NCBI RefSeq assembly: GCF_947090785.1
Contig: NZ_OX352320.1
Coordinates: 1,860,001-1,924,000, forward strand
From: Rheinheimera sp. MM224
Lineage (GTDB): Bacteria; Pseudomonadota; Gammaproteobacteria; Enterobacterales; Alteromonadaceae
Direction: 5' to 3'
DNA: 64,000 nt
Under the pieces are notes generated by a model. It was given only the letters and a program-made list of their open reading frames with translations, did no database searches and was not told where the DNA came from. This document shows, one piece after another, positions 24,601 to 32,343 of this stretch. Position numbers and translations under genes: made by a program. Within the stretch, counting starts at the first letter, position 1; every line of letters begins with the position of its first letter.

Positions 24601-24897
24601 GCGATTAAATTCTCCAGTGCTGGTCAGACTGTTGTGGTGCAGTTAACAGGGCTTGGGGATCGTATTCGCTTTGAAGTACGGGATCAGGGTTCAGGTATTC
24701 CCGATAATTTCCGCAACCGTATTTTTGAAAAATTCTCTCAGGCTGATGGCTCCACCAGCCGTAAAGCGGAAGGCACAGGGCTTGGCTTAAACATCTGTAA
24801 GACTATTATCGGAGCTCACCACGGCGAGATAGGTTTTGACAGTAAACCAGAACAGGGCGCTTTGTTCTGGTTTGAATTACCAGCACAGCAGCTTTAA
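21649..24897 (+). CDS. sensor histidine kinase with periplasmic two-component propeller (no receiver domain)
   Basis: A 1082-residue hybrid-type sensor. A signal peptide (cleavage near VASAQ) precedes two seven-bladed propellers (about residues 25-690), seen as repeated WLGS/WIGS/WIGT/WVGG blade motifs. A Y_Y_Y domain follows (FIYQLEGVDNSWQQSTGY to GTYQFKV), then one membrane helix (about 765-790), a coiled coil, a HisKA domain with H867 in VSHELRTPLTS, and HATPase_c with DNLLSNAIKFS, DQGSGIP and GTGLGLNICK. Unlike Bacteroides hybrid sensors it ends after the ATPase, with no REC or AraC domain, and no response regulator is adjacent. Ligand unknown; propeller sensors in such bacteria often respond to oligosaccharides. 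Its stop codon overlaps that of the convergent trhA. Confidence 0.88.
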   Translation: MMIRFWHVLLIVWLLCCSVVASAQTHFTRLSVDDGLPNASIYRIVQDKEGHIWLGSTNTGLLRYNGYELESFDVLPASVSNNILVPDIDALLMDRNDQLWIGSWGMGLSKVDTHTGTISHYSDRPDSAVVLTSNYIQSLLLDQSGVLWIGTNKGLQRLLPDGTLQTVGAADTAQPLINQRIWALAQTEDGTIWIATSSGLHQWTAQDGLSTAYQAFGQHSVNNEMRTLFAHGNQLWVGGRSSLFQFERSSSVFRAIPFYDEALSPIVNVLESDRQGNLLVGTFDGIYKVSLTSGLFEPFADGRQLLPGINVRSLLVDRSGLLWVGSRERGLFYGRHQPSAFTDLTSWGPQAAALAKQQLTAVKVEDDYLWLGSADQFHQLNRKTGVVVSFSMPARVNTITRTSQGELFIGSDNGLWQFDENKQQLIQLDSGQRPNSTSWQNVRDLISLADGSLYLGLWQNGLMRWDPSGNHQFWLQDMAQHKVGDAVQVVQEIQGKIWLGTRYSGIFVLDPSSLELQSLTDLVPVEQALDIQCIAPGPDNTVLVCSRSGLLSLDLQNRIVSGQRDGINVLKTELLGAYTDTQKNIWLLSANGLSLKPYQQERLITFTEQDGLSNREMIFKAFSVSKRGNLYLGTAGGLAIVNAERLWLNNYKSKTHVSAIWIDQKKLKTGIMQGPWSHIELKPGESISLELASLDFHDPKRNQFIYQLEGVDNSWQQSTGYTKVNYSQLEPGTYQFKVLGSNQHGLFADEPQILTIEVLPLWWQHSWVLPGLAVLLLFLLLCGHAYRLRHMRQINKLLQHSVQERAYNQTVLETMVEERTKALQDSSATLSLRTRQLEISLSQLAENNRELKRLNNLKDEFISTVSHELRTPLTSIRGAVGLLASKAVAEDSQHYQQLLQTALGNSERLSQLINDLLDLQKFESGNFSLAFDAVDMKLLVLQALDGIAPFAAKYQVSFQTKLVDCKVMADPTRIRQVVDNLLSNAIKFSSAGQTVVVQLTGLGDRIRFEVRDQGSGIPDNFRNRIFEKFSQADGSTSRKAEGTGLGLNICKTIIGAHHGEIGFDSKPEQGALFWFELPAQQL

Positions 24898-25607
24898 ATA
24901 ACTGGCGGCGGCAGAACGTACCAGTACACCGCCAGAAAATGACAGACACTACCTGCCAGTACAAATAGATGCCAGATCAGGTGGTGCATAAACAAGGTTT
25001 TTTGCACGTAAAACAGCACACCACCTGAGTAAAACAAGCCACCAGCCAGCAACCACCACATGCCTGCTGCCGGCACATGGGTCAACATTGGGTCAATGGC
25101 GACAACCACTATCCAGCCCATGATCAGATACAGAGCTATAGATAATTTTTGATATTTAGCACCGGTAAAGAGTTTTAACAGCACACCAGCAAAAGCAATA
25201 CTCCAAACCAGAGCAAATAACCACCAGCCCCAGTTATCTCGTAAACTGACTAGCGTAAAAGGAGTGTAGGTACCGGCGATCAGAATAAAAATAGCCGAAT
25301 GATCGAGTTTTCTCAGCCAGAGTTTATGTTTCAGATCCTGCACCGAGTGGTACAAAGTCGAGCTGCCGTATAACAAAATTAAACTCAAACCAAACACCCA
25401 ACTGCTGACCTGACGCCAAAAGTCGGTAGTGGCAGTCAATTCCAACATCAGATATAAGCCCACTAGGCTGGCTAAAACTCCAAGCCCATGGCTGATGGCA
25501 TGGCTTAATTCTTCTGATGAACTGTAGCTGGTGGCTGCTTTGATACTTTGCACTGTGTTCTGACCTGCTGAAAACGGACTAAGGTGTTGAAAACCCCATG
25601 GTAACAC
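24894..25607 (-). CDS. trhA: hemolysin III / TrhA (PAQR) family membrane protein
   Basis: A seven-helix membrane protein of 237 residues. The conserved PAQR metal-site motifs are visible: EELSHAISHG near the start, STLYHS after helix 2, DHSAIFILIAGTYTPF, and the final HHLIWHLFVLAGSVCHF. E. coli YqfA/TrhA and Bacillus hemolysin III belong here; roles in membrane homeostasis have been reported and pore formation is not generally established. The start may be later than ATG 25607: the in-frame GTG at codon 19 (VQSIKAAT) follows an AGGTCA and would remove an atypical N-terminus. Confidence 0.85.
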   Translation of the reverse strand: MLPWGFQHLSPFSAGQNTVQSIKAATSYSSSEELSHAISHGLGVLASLVGLYLMLELTATTDFWRQVSSWVFGLSLILLYGSSTLYHSVQDLKHKLWLRKLDHSAIFILIAGTYTPFTLVSLRDNWGWWLFALVWSIAFAGVLLKLFTGAKYQKLSIALYLIMGWIVVVAIDPMLTHVPAAGMWWLLAGGLFYSGGVLFYVQKTLFMHHLIWHLFVLAGSVCHFLAVYWYVLPPPVI

Positions 25608-25700
25608 TGGCCTGATTAAAGCAACCAGAGCAATTCGTTATTTTCTATGGATAAAGGTAAACTAACGGCCTTTGTGATCTTGTGGTGAAATTAAGTTTTT

Positions 25701-26969
25701 ATGAGTGTGCTTCTTGTTGTGGGTTACGTCTGGCCTGAACCTAAGTCCTCTGCTGCTGGCAGCCGGATGTTGTCTTTGCTCTCGATGTTTCGCGGGCAAG
25801 GCTGGACCGTTATTTTTGCAAGTCCAGCCGAAAAAAGCCCACACCGTTTTGATTTAAGCCAATGGCAGATCGCTGAAGAGCAAATTCAGTTAAACGACAG
25901 CAGTTTTGACGAGCAACTCAAAGAGTGGCAACCCGATATGGTGATGTTTGATCGTTTTATGCTCGAAGAACAGTTTGGCTGGCGGGTAGAGCAACAGTGC
26001 CCGAACGCTTTACGGCTATTGGATACTGAAGATCTGCATTTTTTACGTTTAGCCCGTCAGCAGGCTTTTAAAGCAGGCAGGGAAGTGACACTGCAGGATT
26101 TGCACTCTGAACAGGCGCAGCGTGAAATTGCCGCTATTTATCGCTCTGATCTGACGCTGATTATCTCAGAAGCTGAAATGCAGCTTTTGACTGAGCATTT
26201 TAAAGTGCCTAAAGCGCTGTTATGTTACAGCCCGTTTTGGCTGGATACAGAAATAGCAGCTGATTTACCTGCATTTGAACAGCGCCAGCATTTTGTCTCT
26301 ATTGGTAATTTCCGCCATGAACCGAACTGGCAGGCTGTGTTATGGCTCAAACAGCAGATTTGGCCGTTGATCCGCAAGCAGCTTCCCAAAGCAGAACTGC
26401 ATATTTATGGTGCTTATCCACCGCCTAAAGCCACGCAGTTGCATCAGCCGAAGGACGGATTTCTGCTCAAAGGCTGGGCAGAAGATGCGGCAGAAGTCAT
26501 TAAAAGTGCCCGGGTTTTATTGGCTCCTTTGCCTTTTGGAGCTGGCTTAAAAGGTAAGTTTATTGATGCAATGGCACAGGGCACACCCAATGTCACCACA
26601 GCTGTGGGCGCTGAGGGCATGTTGCATCAAGGCGAATGGGCTGGGCTTATGGCTGAAACCGCACAAGAGATAGCTGATGCCGCAGTGCTTTTGTATCAGG
26701 ACGACACCTTATGGCAACAAAAGCAGCAGCAGGGTTTTGTTATTTTGGCAAAACGTTTTGCCATCAATGAACATCAACCCCGCGTCTGGCAGCAATTGAT
26801 GGATGTGCAGCAACAGCTGTCACAGCACAGATTAACCAACTTCACAGGCGCGATGCTCAGACATCATCAGCATCGCAGCACGCAGTTTATGGCGCAGTGG
26901 ATTGAAGCAAAAACTAAACTGGCAGAGCTGAAAAAATGTTCTGCCACGCAGGAGACAAATCATGAGTGA
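25701..26969 (+). CDS. family-4-like (GT-B) glycosyltransferase
   Basis: A 422-residue protein beginning MSVLLVVGYVWPEPKSSAAGSR, the usual GT4 acceptor-side loop. The C-terminal half has SIGNFRHEPNWQAVLWLKQQIWP, ELHIYGAYPP, LKGWAEDAAEVIKSARVLLAPLPFGAGLKGKFIDAMAQGTPNVTT. The last stretch is the donor-binding region, with K in GLKGK followed by the A-x-G-x-P turn. No membrane segment is present, so it is cytosolic. The RBS is weak. It overlaps the next gene, nif3-like, by eight bases and so is translated with it. The acceptor is unknown; there is no polysaccharide cluster beside it. Confidence 0.75.
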   Translation: MSVLLVVGYVWPEPKSSAAGSRMLSLLSMFRGQGWTVIFASPAEKSPHRFDLSQWQIAEEQIQLNDSSFDEQLKEWQPDMVMFDRFMLEEQFGWRVEQQCPNALRLLDTEDLHFLRLARQQAFKAGREVTLQDLHSEQAQREIAAIYRSDLTLIISEAEMQLLTEHFKVPKALLCYSPFWLDTEIAADLPAFEQRQHFVSIGNFRHEPNWQAVLWLKQQIWPLIRKQLPKAELHIYGAYPPPKATQLHQPKDGFLLKGWAEDAAEVIKSARVLLAPLPFGAGLKGKFIDAMAQGTPNVTTAVGAEGMLHQGEWAGLMAETAQEIADAAVLLYQDDTLWQQKQQQGFVILAKRFAINEHQPRVWQQLMDVQQQLSQHRLTNFTGAMLRHHQHRSTQFMAQWIEAKTKLAELKKCSATQETNHE

Positions 26970-27726
26970 AATCAGCCGTCAGGAGTTAATTCAACTGCTT
27001 GATCAGGAGCTACAAAGTAGTTTGATCAAAGACTATTGCCCTAATGGTTTACAAGTCGAAGGCAAAAGCCAGATTAAAAAGATTGTCGCGGGCGTCACCG
27101 CCTCTCAGGCATTGCTGGATGCGGCGCTCGCTGCTGGTGCTGATGCCATTATGGTGCATCATGGTTATTTCTGGAAAAACGAAGACTATGCCATTACCGG
27201 TATTAAAAAATGCCGCTTACAAACCTTACTTAAACATGATATCAGCCTGATTGCCTATCATTTGCCGCTGGATGTGCATCCGCTGCTTGGCAATAATGCT
27301 CAATTGGCATTAAAGCTTGGTTTAACGAGTTGGCAGGCTGTGCCTGGTGCCAGCCCATCCGGTGTACTCATGCGTGGCACTTTAGCAAATCCTATGACCA
27401 GTCAGCAGATTGCGGACAGGCTACATAGTGAGCTTAACCGCTTACCTTTGTTGCATGCAGTGCTGGATAAACCTGTGACAGAACTGGCCTGGTGTACTGG
27501 CGGCGGGCAGTCTTATATCGACCAGGCTTATGCTGCTGGTGCAGAGCTTTTTATCAGCGGCGAAGTGTCGGAGCAAACGATCCATAGCTCACGTGAGCTT
27601 GGCATCGACTTTATTGCCGCAGGCCATCACGCCACAGAACGTTATGGCATTAAAGCTCTGGCCGAATTTGTGCAGCAGCGCACTGGTGTTGTCTGTGAAT
27701 TTATTGATATCGATAATCCGGCTTAG
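26962..27726 (+). CDS. Nif3-like dinuclear metal-centre hexameric protein (YbgI)
   Basis: A 254-residue member of the NIF3/DUF34 family, which forms hexameric rings with a di-metal site. Metal ligands are recognisable in MVHHGYFWKNE, YHLPLDVH and, near the end, the AGHHATERYG motif with the conserved glutamate. Some members have been called GTP cyclohydrolase I type 2, but the physiological role is unsettled. Its start overlaps the glycosyltransferase stop by eight bases, and the gene is followed after 23 bases by cmoM. Confidence 0.9.
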   Translation: MSEISRQELIQLLDQELQSSLIKDYCPNGLQVEGKSQIKKIVAGVTASQALLDAALAAGADAIMVHHGYFWKNEDYAITGIKKCRLQTLLKHDISLIAYHLPLDVHPLLGNNAQLALKLGLTSWQAVPGASPSGVLMRGTLANPMTSQQIADRLHSELNRLPLLHAVLDKPVTELAWCTGGGQSYIDQAYAAGAELFISGEVSEQTIHSSRELGIDFIAAGHHATERYGIKALAEFVQQRTGVVCEFIDIDNPA

Positions 27727-27749
27727 GGCTAATAAGTAGCGAGTGATCA

Positions 27750-28526
27750 GTGGTGAGTAAAAAACAGCAGGACCGCAATTTTGATGGCATAGCGGGCAAA
27801 TTTCAGAAGAATATTTATCAGACCACCAAAGGCCGTTTACGTCAGGCGGTATTGCTGCGTGATTTTGCCGAATGTGCCGATTTAGCAACACCAAACCGTA
27901 TTCTGGATGTAGGCGCAGGGCAGGGCCAATTGGCGCTGGCATTGGCAGAGCAAGGCCATCAGGTGACCTTAACTGACTTGTCGCAGGATATGCTGGATAT
28001 GGCGCTTGAGGATGCAAAAGAGCGCGGTGTAGATACGCAAATCCAATGTCATGCGCTGGCGTTGCAGCAGTTATCAGATCAACAATGGCCAGCTTTTCCT
28101 GTGGTGCTTTGTCATGCTGTACTTGAATGGTTGCATGAACCTGCTGAAGCTATCAAACAACTGCGTGCTTTAGTACAAACAGGAGGGCTGGTGTCGCTGA
28201 TGTTTTATAACAAAGATGCCAAACGCCTGAGCAATATTATTTATGGCAATTTTAACTATGTGCTGCGCGATTTAGCCTTTAAGAAAAAAGTCAGTTTAAG
28301 CCCGCAAAATCCGCTGCAACCTGAAGATGTGTATCGTTGGTGCAAAGAGGCTGGTTTTGTCATTGAAGGCAAAACCGGCGTGCGTTGTTTTCATGACTAC
28401 CTGCGCGACCGCTCAGAGCAAGAAACAGAGTTTGACAAGCTGTTACAGATAGAACTGCAATACAACAGACAAGAGCCTTATGCCTCAATAGGGCGTTATC
28501 AGCACCTGCTGCTTCGCGCTGTATAA
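27750..28526 (+). CDS. cmoM: tRNA 5-carboxymethoxyuridine methyltransferase CmoM (SmtA)
   Basis: An SAM-dependent methyltransferase of 258 residues, which methylates cmo5U34 to mcmo5U34 in certain tRNAs. It begins (GTG start) with DRNFDGIAGKFQKNIYQTTKG, the characteristic SmtA/CmoM N-terminus, followed by SAM motif I LDVGAGQGQLALALAEQGH, LTDLSQDMLD, and CHAVLEWLHEP. A C-terminal RDRSEQETEFDKLLQIELQY block is also typical. It is the third gene of the run and ends just before a 20-bp palindrome. Confidence 0.88.
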   Translation: MVSKKQQDRNFDGIAGKFQKNIYQTTKGRLRQAVLLRDFAECADLATPNRILDVGAGQGQLALALAEQGHQVTLTDLSQDMLDMALEDAKERGVDTQIQCHALALQQLSDQQWPAFPVVLCHAVLEWLHEPAEAIKQLRALVQTGGLVSLMFYNKDAKRLSNIIYGNFNYVLRDLAFKKKVSLSPQNPLQPEDVYRWCKEAGFVIEGKTGVRCFHDYLRDRSEQETEFDKLLQIELQYNRQEPYASIGRYQHLLLRAV

Positions 28527-28536
28527 CTAAAACCTG

Positions 28537-28584
28537 AAAACGGGGTCAGCTCATATGGTTAATAATATGAGCTGACCCCGTTTT
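28537..28584. repeat. perfect 20-bp inverted repeat after cmoM
   Basis: Arms 28537-28556 and 28565-28584 are exact reverse complements around an 8-base loop. The outer part reads AAAACGGGGTCAG, and a T-rich tail follows. It can act as the cmoM terminator, but such a long perfect match containing the GGGGTCAG motif is more like a small REP/MITE-type element that has been recruited as a terminator. Confidence 0.7.
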
Positions 28585-28615
28585 TATTTGCTGAGAATTA
28601 AAAGTAAAAAAACAG

Positions 28616-28643
28616 TTGCAGTGTGAAAGAAAGCTGTTATGAT
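28616..28643 (+). promoter_or_regulatory. sigma70-type promoter for a stand-alone RNA
   Basis: TTGCAG at 28616-28621 and TATGAT at 28638-28643 with a 16-base spacer. This is close to consensus and isolated from any protein-coding gene on this strand. Confidence 0.6.
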
Positions 28644-28649
28644 TTACTC

Positions 28650-28854
28650 CGTAATGCGAACGGTTATCATTTGCAAAATATGCAATCAAGTGGGAAGTCT
28701 GCACCCTGCCAGGAAGGCACCTTGATTTCGTAGGCGGGTAATTGTTGTGTTACATGTTGTGACCCTATGACAACAGCGATGTTGTCGAACTCCGAAGTCT
28801 TTGCCCATCCAAAGACCACGTTCTGGCCCGGCCTTATCAGCCGGGCATTTTTTT
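28650..28854 (+). ncRNA. candidate iron-responsive small RNA (~205 nt)
   Basis: There is no credible protein here, but promoter, operator-like box and terminator enclose a region rich in perfect hairpins. These are TGCC-AGGAA-GGCA inside a larger TCAAG/CTTGA stem, GACAAC-AGCGAT-GTTGTC, GTCTTTG-CCCATC-CAAAGAC, and the terminator GCCCGGC-CTTATCA-GCCGGGC (28826-28846) followed by A and T7. It does not resemble 6S, SRP, RNase P, tmRNA, CsrB or RyhB cores known to me. A 17-codon frame (28680-28733) lies inside but has no ribosome-binding site. By position of the Fur-like box it would be made when iron is scarce. Neighbours point away from it. Confidence 0.6.
28656..28674 (+). promoter_or_regulatory. 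Fur-box-like operator
   Basis: GCGAACGGTTATCATTTGC matches 12 of 19 positions of the Fur consensus, with the right half (TTATCATT) strongest. It lies immediately downstream of the predicted -10, where a bound repressor would block transcription start. Confidence 0.45.
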
Positions 28855-28896
28855 GTGTATTCGATCCGTCATGTTGAGTTTTTTATCTATAACAAA

Positions 28897-28920
28897 AAAC
28901 CGCTGACGATGCAGCGGTTT
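28897..28920 (-). terminator. terminator of the tricorn-like protease gene
   Basis: A 9-bp stem (AAACCGCTG / CAGCGGTTT) with a 6-base loop. On the minus strand it continues into TTTTTTG. Confidence 0.8.
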
Positions 28921-28952
28921 CTAAAACACTCATGAAAATTAAAGATTGTGCT

Positions 28953-31900
28953 TTATTTTCCTAACTGAGTGGGCATAACAGGGGCTTGGCTATGATTTTC
29001 AGGCGGATTGGCTTTTAGCTCAGCTAAGGTATGAGCTATAGCACGCTCCAGTTGCACATCGCGGCCTTTGTTGACCGCTATTGGATCCAATTCCACTTCG
29101 ATATCAGGTGCGACACCTTCGTTTTCTACACGCCACTCACCATCTGGGGTGTAAAAGCGGAAAAATGGCACTACATGGAAACCACCGTCAATCATGTCAG
29201 GGTTGGTGGAAATACCTATTAAGCCACCCCAGGTGCGGGTCCCTATAGTTTTTCCCAAACCTAAACGTTTAAAGGCCCACGGCAGGAAGTCACCACCTGA
29301 ACCTGCATCCTGATCGATCAGCATGGTTTTTGGCCCATAAATACCAGCGCCAGGAGTGGTAAAGACCAAGCCATCACGATCTTTCCAGCCTGACAGGAAA
29401 TCGCGGCCTAAAATTTCAGTGATATAGTTGGCTGCCTGACCACCGCCATTTTTACGTTCATCAAGAATAACGGCCGGCTTGTCGGTTTGAGCAAAGAACA
29501 TACGGTTAAAGAAGTAAAAGCCGCCATCTGCTGTATTGGGCAGATAAACATAGGCAATTTTGCCATCGCTTTGTTTTTCAACAAACTGACGGTTTTGTTC
29601 TACCCAGTGCCAGGAACGCAACTGGCTTTCATTGGCGACAGGTTCGACGGTAATAGTGCGGCTATTGTCACCATCAGCACTGTCCGCTATGGTCAGTACG
29701 ACCTGCTTGCCCAGCGTGTTGTCCATCAGCGCATGGATATTATCCTGCTCGCTTAACTCGCGACCATCGATAGCCAGCAAGTAATCACCAGCTTTCGCAC
29801 TGGCTCCAGGCACATTCAGTGGTGCTTTTAAAAATGGACTCCAGCGATCGCCTTCAAACACAGTTTTAAACTGGTATTTACCATCATCAATGACAAAGTC
29901 AGCACCTAACAGGCCAACTTTACTTGGACTTTCCTGATGCACATCACCACCACCAATTCGGTTGTGGCCTACCTGCAACTCTGCAATCATCTCGACCAGC
30001 AGCTCGTTTAAGTCTTCCCGGCGCTGCACATCTTTTAATAAAGGCTGGTATTTGTCATAAACCGCCTGCCAATCCATGCCATGCAATTTGGCGTCATAGA
30101 AATAGTCTTTTTGCATACGCCAGGCGTCGTTGAAGATTTGCTGCCATTCCTGCTGCGGGTCAACAAAGCTGCGTACATCGGCCAGGTTAACAGCTTTTGC
30201 ATCCAGCTTTTCTTTTGCATCAGCGACTTGCAGCGTGTTGGGCATACTGATTAACAGCAACTTTTTACCATCGTGACTCAGGTTGTAGCTGGCTATACCA
30301 TCTTTGACGCTGGCTGCTTTTTTCTCTTCAAAGTCAAAACGATACAAAGTGCCATTGTTTTGACCATTGCTGCCCGGCAACTCATTGCTGGCACCTGCTT
30401 GTGGCCGGTCGACGTAATATAGCGCACCATCGCCAGCTACAGCTAAGCTGTCATAGTTACGTTCAGGCAGGGGCAACGCAACAATGCGGTTTTGCAGCGA
30501 ATCCAAATCAATCCGCACTGCTTTGACTGTTTTTTCGTCCTTTTTATCTTTTGTCTCTTCTTTGTCTGTGTTGCTTTTCAGTGGTTCATCGCCGGTTTTT
30601 GCTAACAGCGGAGACTTGCCCTCTGCAGATAAAACATAAGCATAAATCGCTTTACGTACAGGCCGTTCGCGGGTGGATAAATCCAACCCAACCTGAGCAG
30701 GGCCTGTATTGACGGATGCGGTGAAATACAGATAGTCCTGGGTAAATACCGGATTATCAGTCTCGCTCATGCCATCTGTGATTAAGCTGCTCTTGTTCGT
30801 CTGAAAATCAAAGAGTTTGATTTGACTGAAGTAGTTGGCACCAGACACTGTGTAGGCCAGGTAACGACTGTCTGGCGAAAACGACAGCTTAAACTCAGCC
30901 CGGCGATCAGAGCTGTCCAGTTTCTGGCTGCGTTTGGTTTTCAGGTTAAACACATAGAGGTTTAAATGATTGTCATGATAGGCAATCAGCTTACCGTCTG
31001 GTGAAAAGCTCAGCAGGTTAAAATATCCAGCATCTGACAAAGCAAAATATTCAGGCTGACTTAAACCGTCCTGAGCCTGCAGTACTAGCTGATGTTTATT
31101 GCCTTTATCTGAAATAAAAGCCACTGAACTGCCATCCGGGCTCCATAAGCCGTCGAACTCTCTGACGCCGCTGCTTTGGGTCAGATTGCGGGTACTGCCA
31201 TCTTTTACCGGTACTGTGAATACATCACCACGGGCACTGATCACAACACGCTGCCCTGTGGCCGATAAGCGGGCGTTGGTCAGGGTTTTGCTGGCATCTT
31301 TCCACTGTGGGCGTTTTTGTACGGACTGGGTTTGGATCTGCACAGGGATAGGTGTGCTTTGGCCGCTGCTGACATCATAACTATGTAAAAAACCGCCGGC
31401 TTCATAGACGATTTGATTGTTGTAGCCTGCGGCACTGCGCAAATCCCAGTCGGTATTCTTTGTCAGTTGTTCCACTTTTTTATTGCTGTAGCGAAACAGA
31501 TTTACCGCAGTATTGTCGCGGTCAGACAGGAAATACACATCATCGCCGAGCCAAAACGGACTGAATTCATTGGCATTAGGATGTGGGATTTTTTCCAGCT
31601 GCTGTTTTTCTAAATCAATGATCCACACCGGAGGCGTGCTGCCACCGCGGTGCAGACGCCAGCCACTTGTGCCACTGTAAGCCATATTGTTGGGTCTGTA
31701 GGCCAGTTTCTTGCCATCAGCGCTTAAGTCCCCTTCAAAAGCCACGGCTTCCATCAGTTTTTGTTCAAAACCACCCGCAACAGGCACACTAAACAGCTGA
31801 TTGCTGCGGCTGTTTGCTATCTCACGGTTGGATGCAAAGATGACTTCTTTACCATCAGGGCTCCAGCTATTGACGGTATCAGCACTTGGGTGAAAGGTCA

Positions 31901-32204
31901 GTCGTGTTGCAGCTCCACCGCTTGAAGGCATCAGGTAGACATCGGTGTTGTTATCGTAACTGGCTGAAAACGCAATCCACTTGCCGTCAGGAGAAAATTT
32001 AGGGGCAAATTCGCTGGCCGGATGGCTGGTGAGCTGACGTGGGTTTTGGCCGTTTTTGTCGCTGACCCAGATATCGCCGCCATAAACAAAAGCCAACTGG
32101 TTTGCGGAGATATCGGGTTGGCGCAGCAGGGCTGTGCCTTGTGAGGCAAAAGCGGAACAAGTAGCCAGGGCACAAAATAGCGTAAGGTAACGTGGTTTAA
32201 ACAT
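28953..32204 (-). CDS. tricorn-like S41 protease with TolB-type propeller, exported
   Basis: A 1083-residue protein with a signal peptide (MFKPRYLTLFCALATCSAFAS). The start at 32204 is set by AAGGA seven bases upstream; the frame is open further to 32273. The N-terminal two thirds carry PD40/TolB-like propeller blades (FSPDGKWIAFSA, WSPDGKEVIFAS, FSPDGKLIAYHD, FSPDSRYLAYTV). A highly charged Lys/Glu/Asp insert follows near residue 560. Then come the tricorn C1 domain, a PDZ-like domain (GDYLLAIDGRELSEQD), and the S41 core with DERKNGGGQ and the nucleophile region QDAGSGGDFLPWAFKRLG. It likely degrades peptides in the periplasm. Transcribed alone. Confidence 0.88.
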   Translation of the reverse strand: MFKPRYLTLFCALATCSAFASQGTALLRQPDISANQLAFVYGGDIWVSDKNGQNPRQLTSHPASEFAPKFSPDGKWIAFSASYDNNTDVYLMPSSGGAATRLTFHPSADTVNSWSPDGKEVIFASNREIANSRSNQLFSVPVAGGFEQKLMEAVAFEGDLSADGKKLAYRPNNMAYSGTSGWRLHRGGSTPPVWIIDLEKQQLEKIPHPNANEFSPFWLGDDVYFLSDRDNTAVNLFRYSNKKVEQLTKNTDWDLRSAAGYNNQIVYEAGGFLHSYDVSSGQSTPIPVQIQTQSVQKRPQWKDASKTLTNARLSATGQRVVISARGDVFTVPVKDGSTRNLTQSSGVREFDGLWSPDGSSVAFISDKGNKHQLVLQAQDGLSQPEYFALSDAGYFNLLSFSPDGKLIAYHDNHLNLYVFNLKTKRSQKLDSSDRRAEFKLSFSPDSRYLAYTVSGANYFSQIKLFDFQTNKSSLITDGMSETDNPVFTQDYLYFTASVNTGPAQVGLDLSTRERPVRKAIYAYVLSAEGKSPLLAKTGDEPLKSNTDKEETKDKKDEKTVKAVRIDLDSLQNRIVALPLPERNYDSLAVAGDGALYYVDRPQAGASNELPGSNGQNNGTLYRFDFEEKKAASVKDGIASYNLSHDGKKLLLISMPNTLQVADAKEKLDAKAVNLADVRSFVDPQQEWQQIFNDAWRMQKDYFYDAKLHGMDWQAVYDKYQPLLKDVQRREDLNELLVEMIAELQVGHNRIGGGDVHQESPSKVGLLGADFVIDDGKYQFKTVFEGDRWSPFLKAPLNVPGASAKAGDYLLAIDGRELSEQDNIHALMDNTLGKQVVLTIADSADGDNSRTITVEPVANESQLRSWHWVEQNRQFVEKQSDGKIAYVYLPNTADGGFYFFNRMFFAQTDKPAVILDERKNGGGQAANYITEILGRDFLSGWKDRDGLVFTTPGAGIYGPKTMLIDQDAGSGGDFLPWAFKRLGLGKTIGTRTWGGLIGISTNPDMIDGGFHVVPFFRFYTPDGEWRVENEGVAPDIEVELDPIAVNKGRDVQLERAIAHTLAELKANPPENHSQAPVMPTQLGK

Positions 32205-32343
32205 GGTATGTCCTTGGTGTGGTTCTGATTTACCCACAAGTAAACCACATAAGGCGCACCCTGCAAAACACAAGCTTGTAACAAGAAATGTAGAAAGAAT
32301 AACAGATCAGCAACTCTGCTGATCTGTGGTGTCATTCGCAGCT

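Noticed and set aside
28680..28733. 17-codon frame inside the candidate small RNA
   Set aside because: No Shine-Dalgarno sequence, and the region is better explained by RNA hairpins; kept only as a remark.
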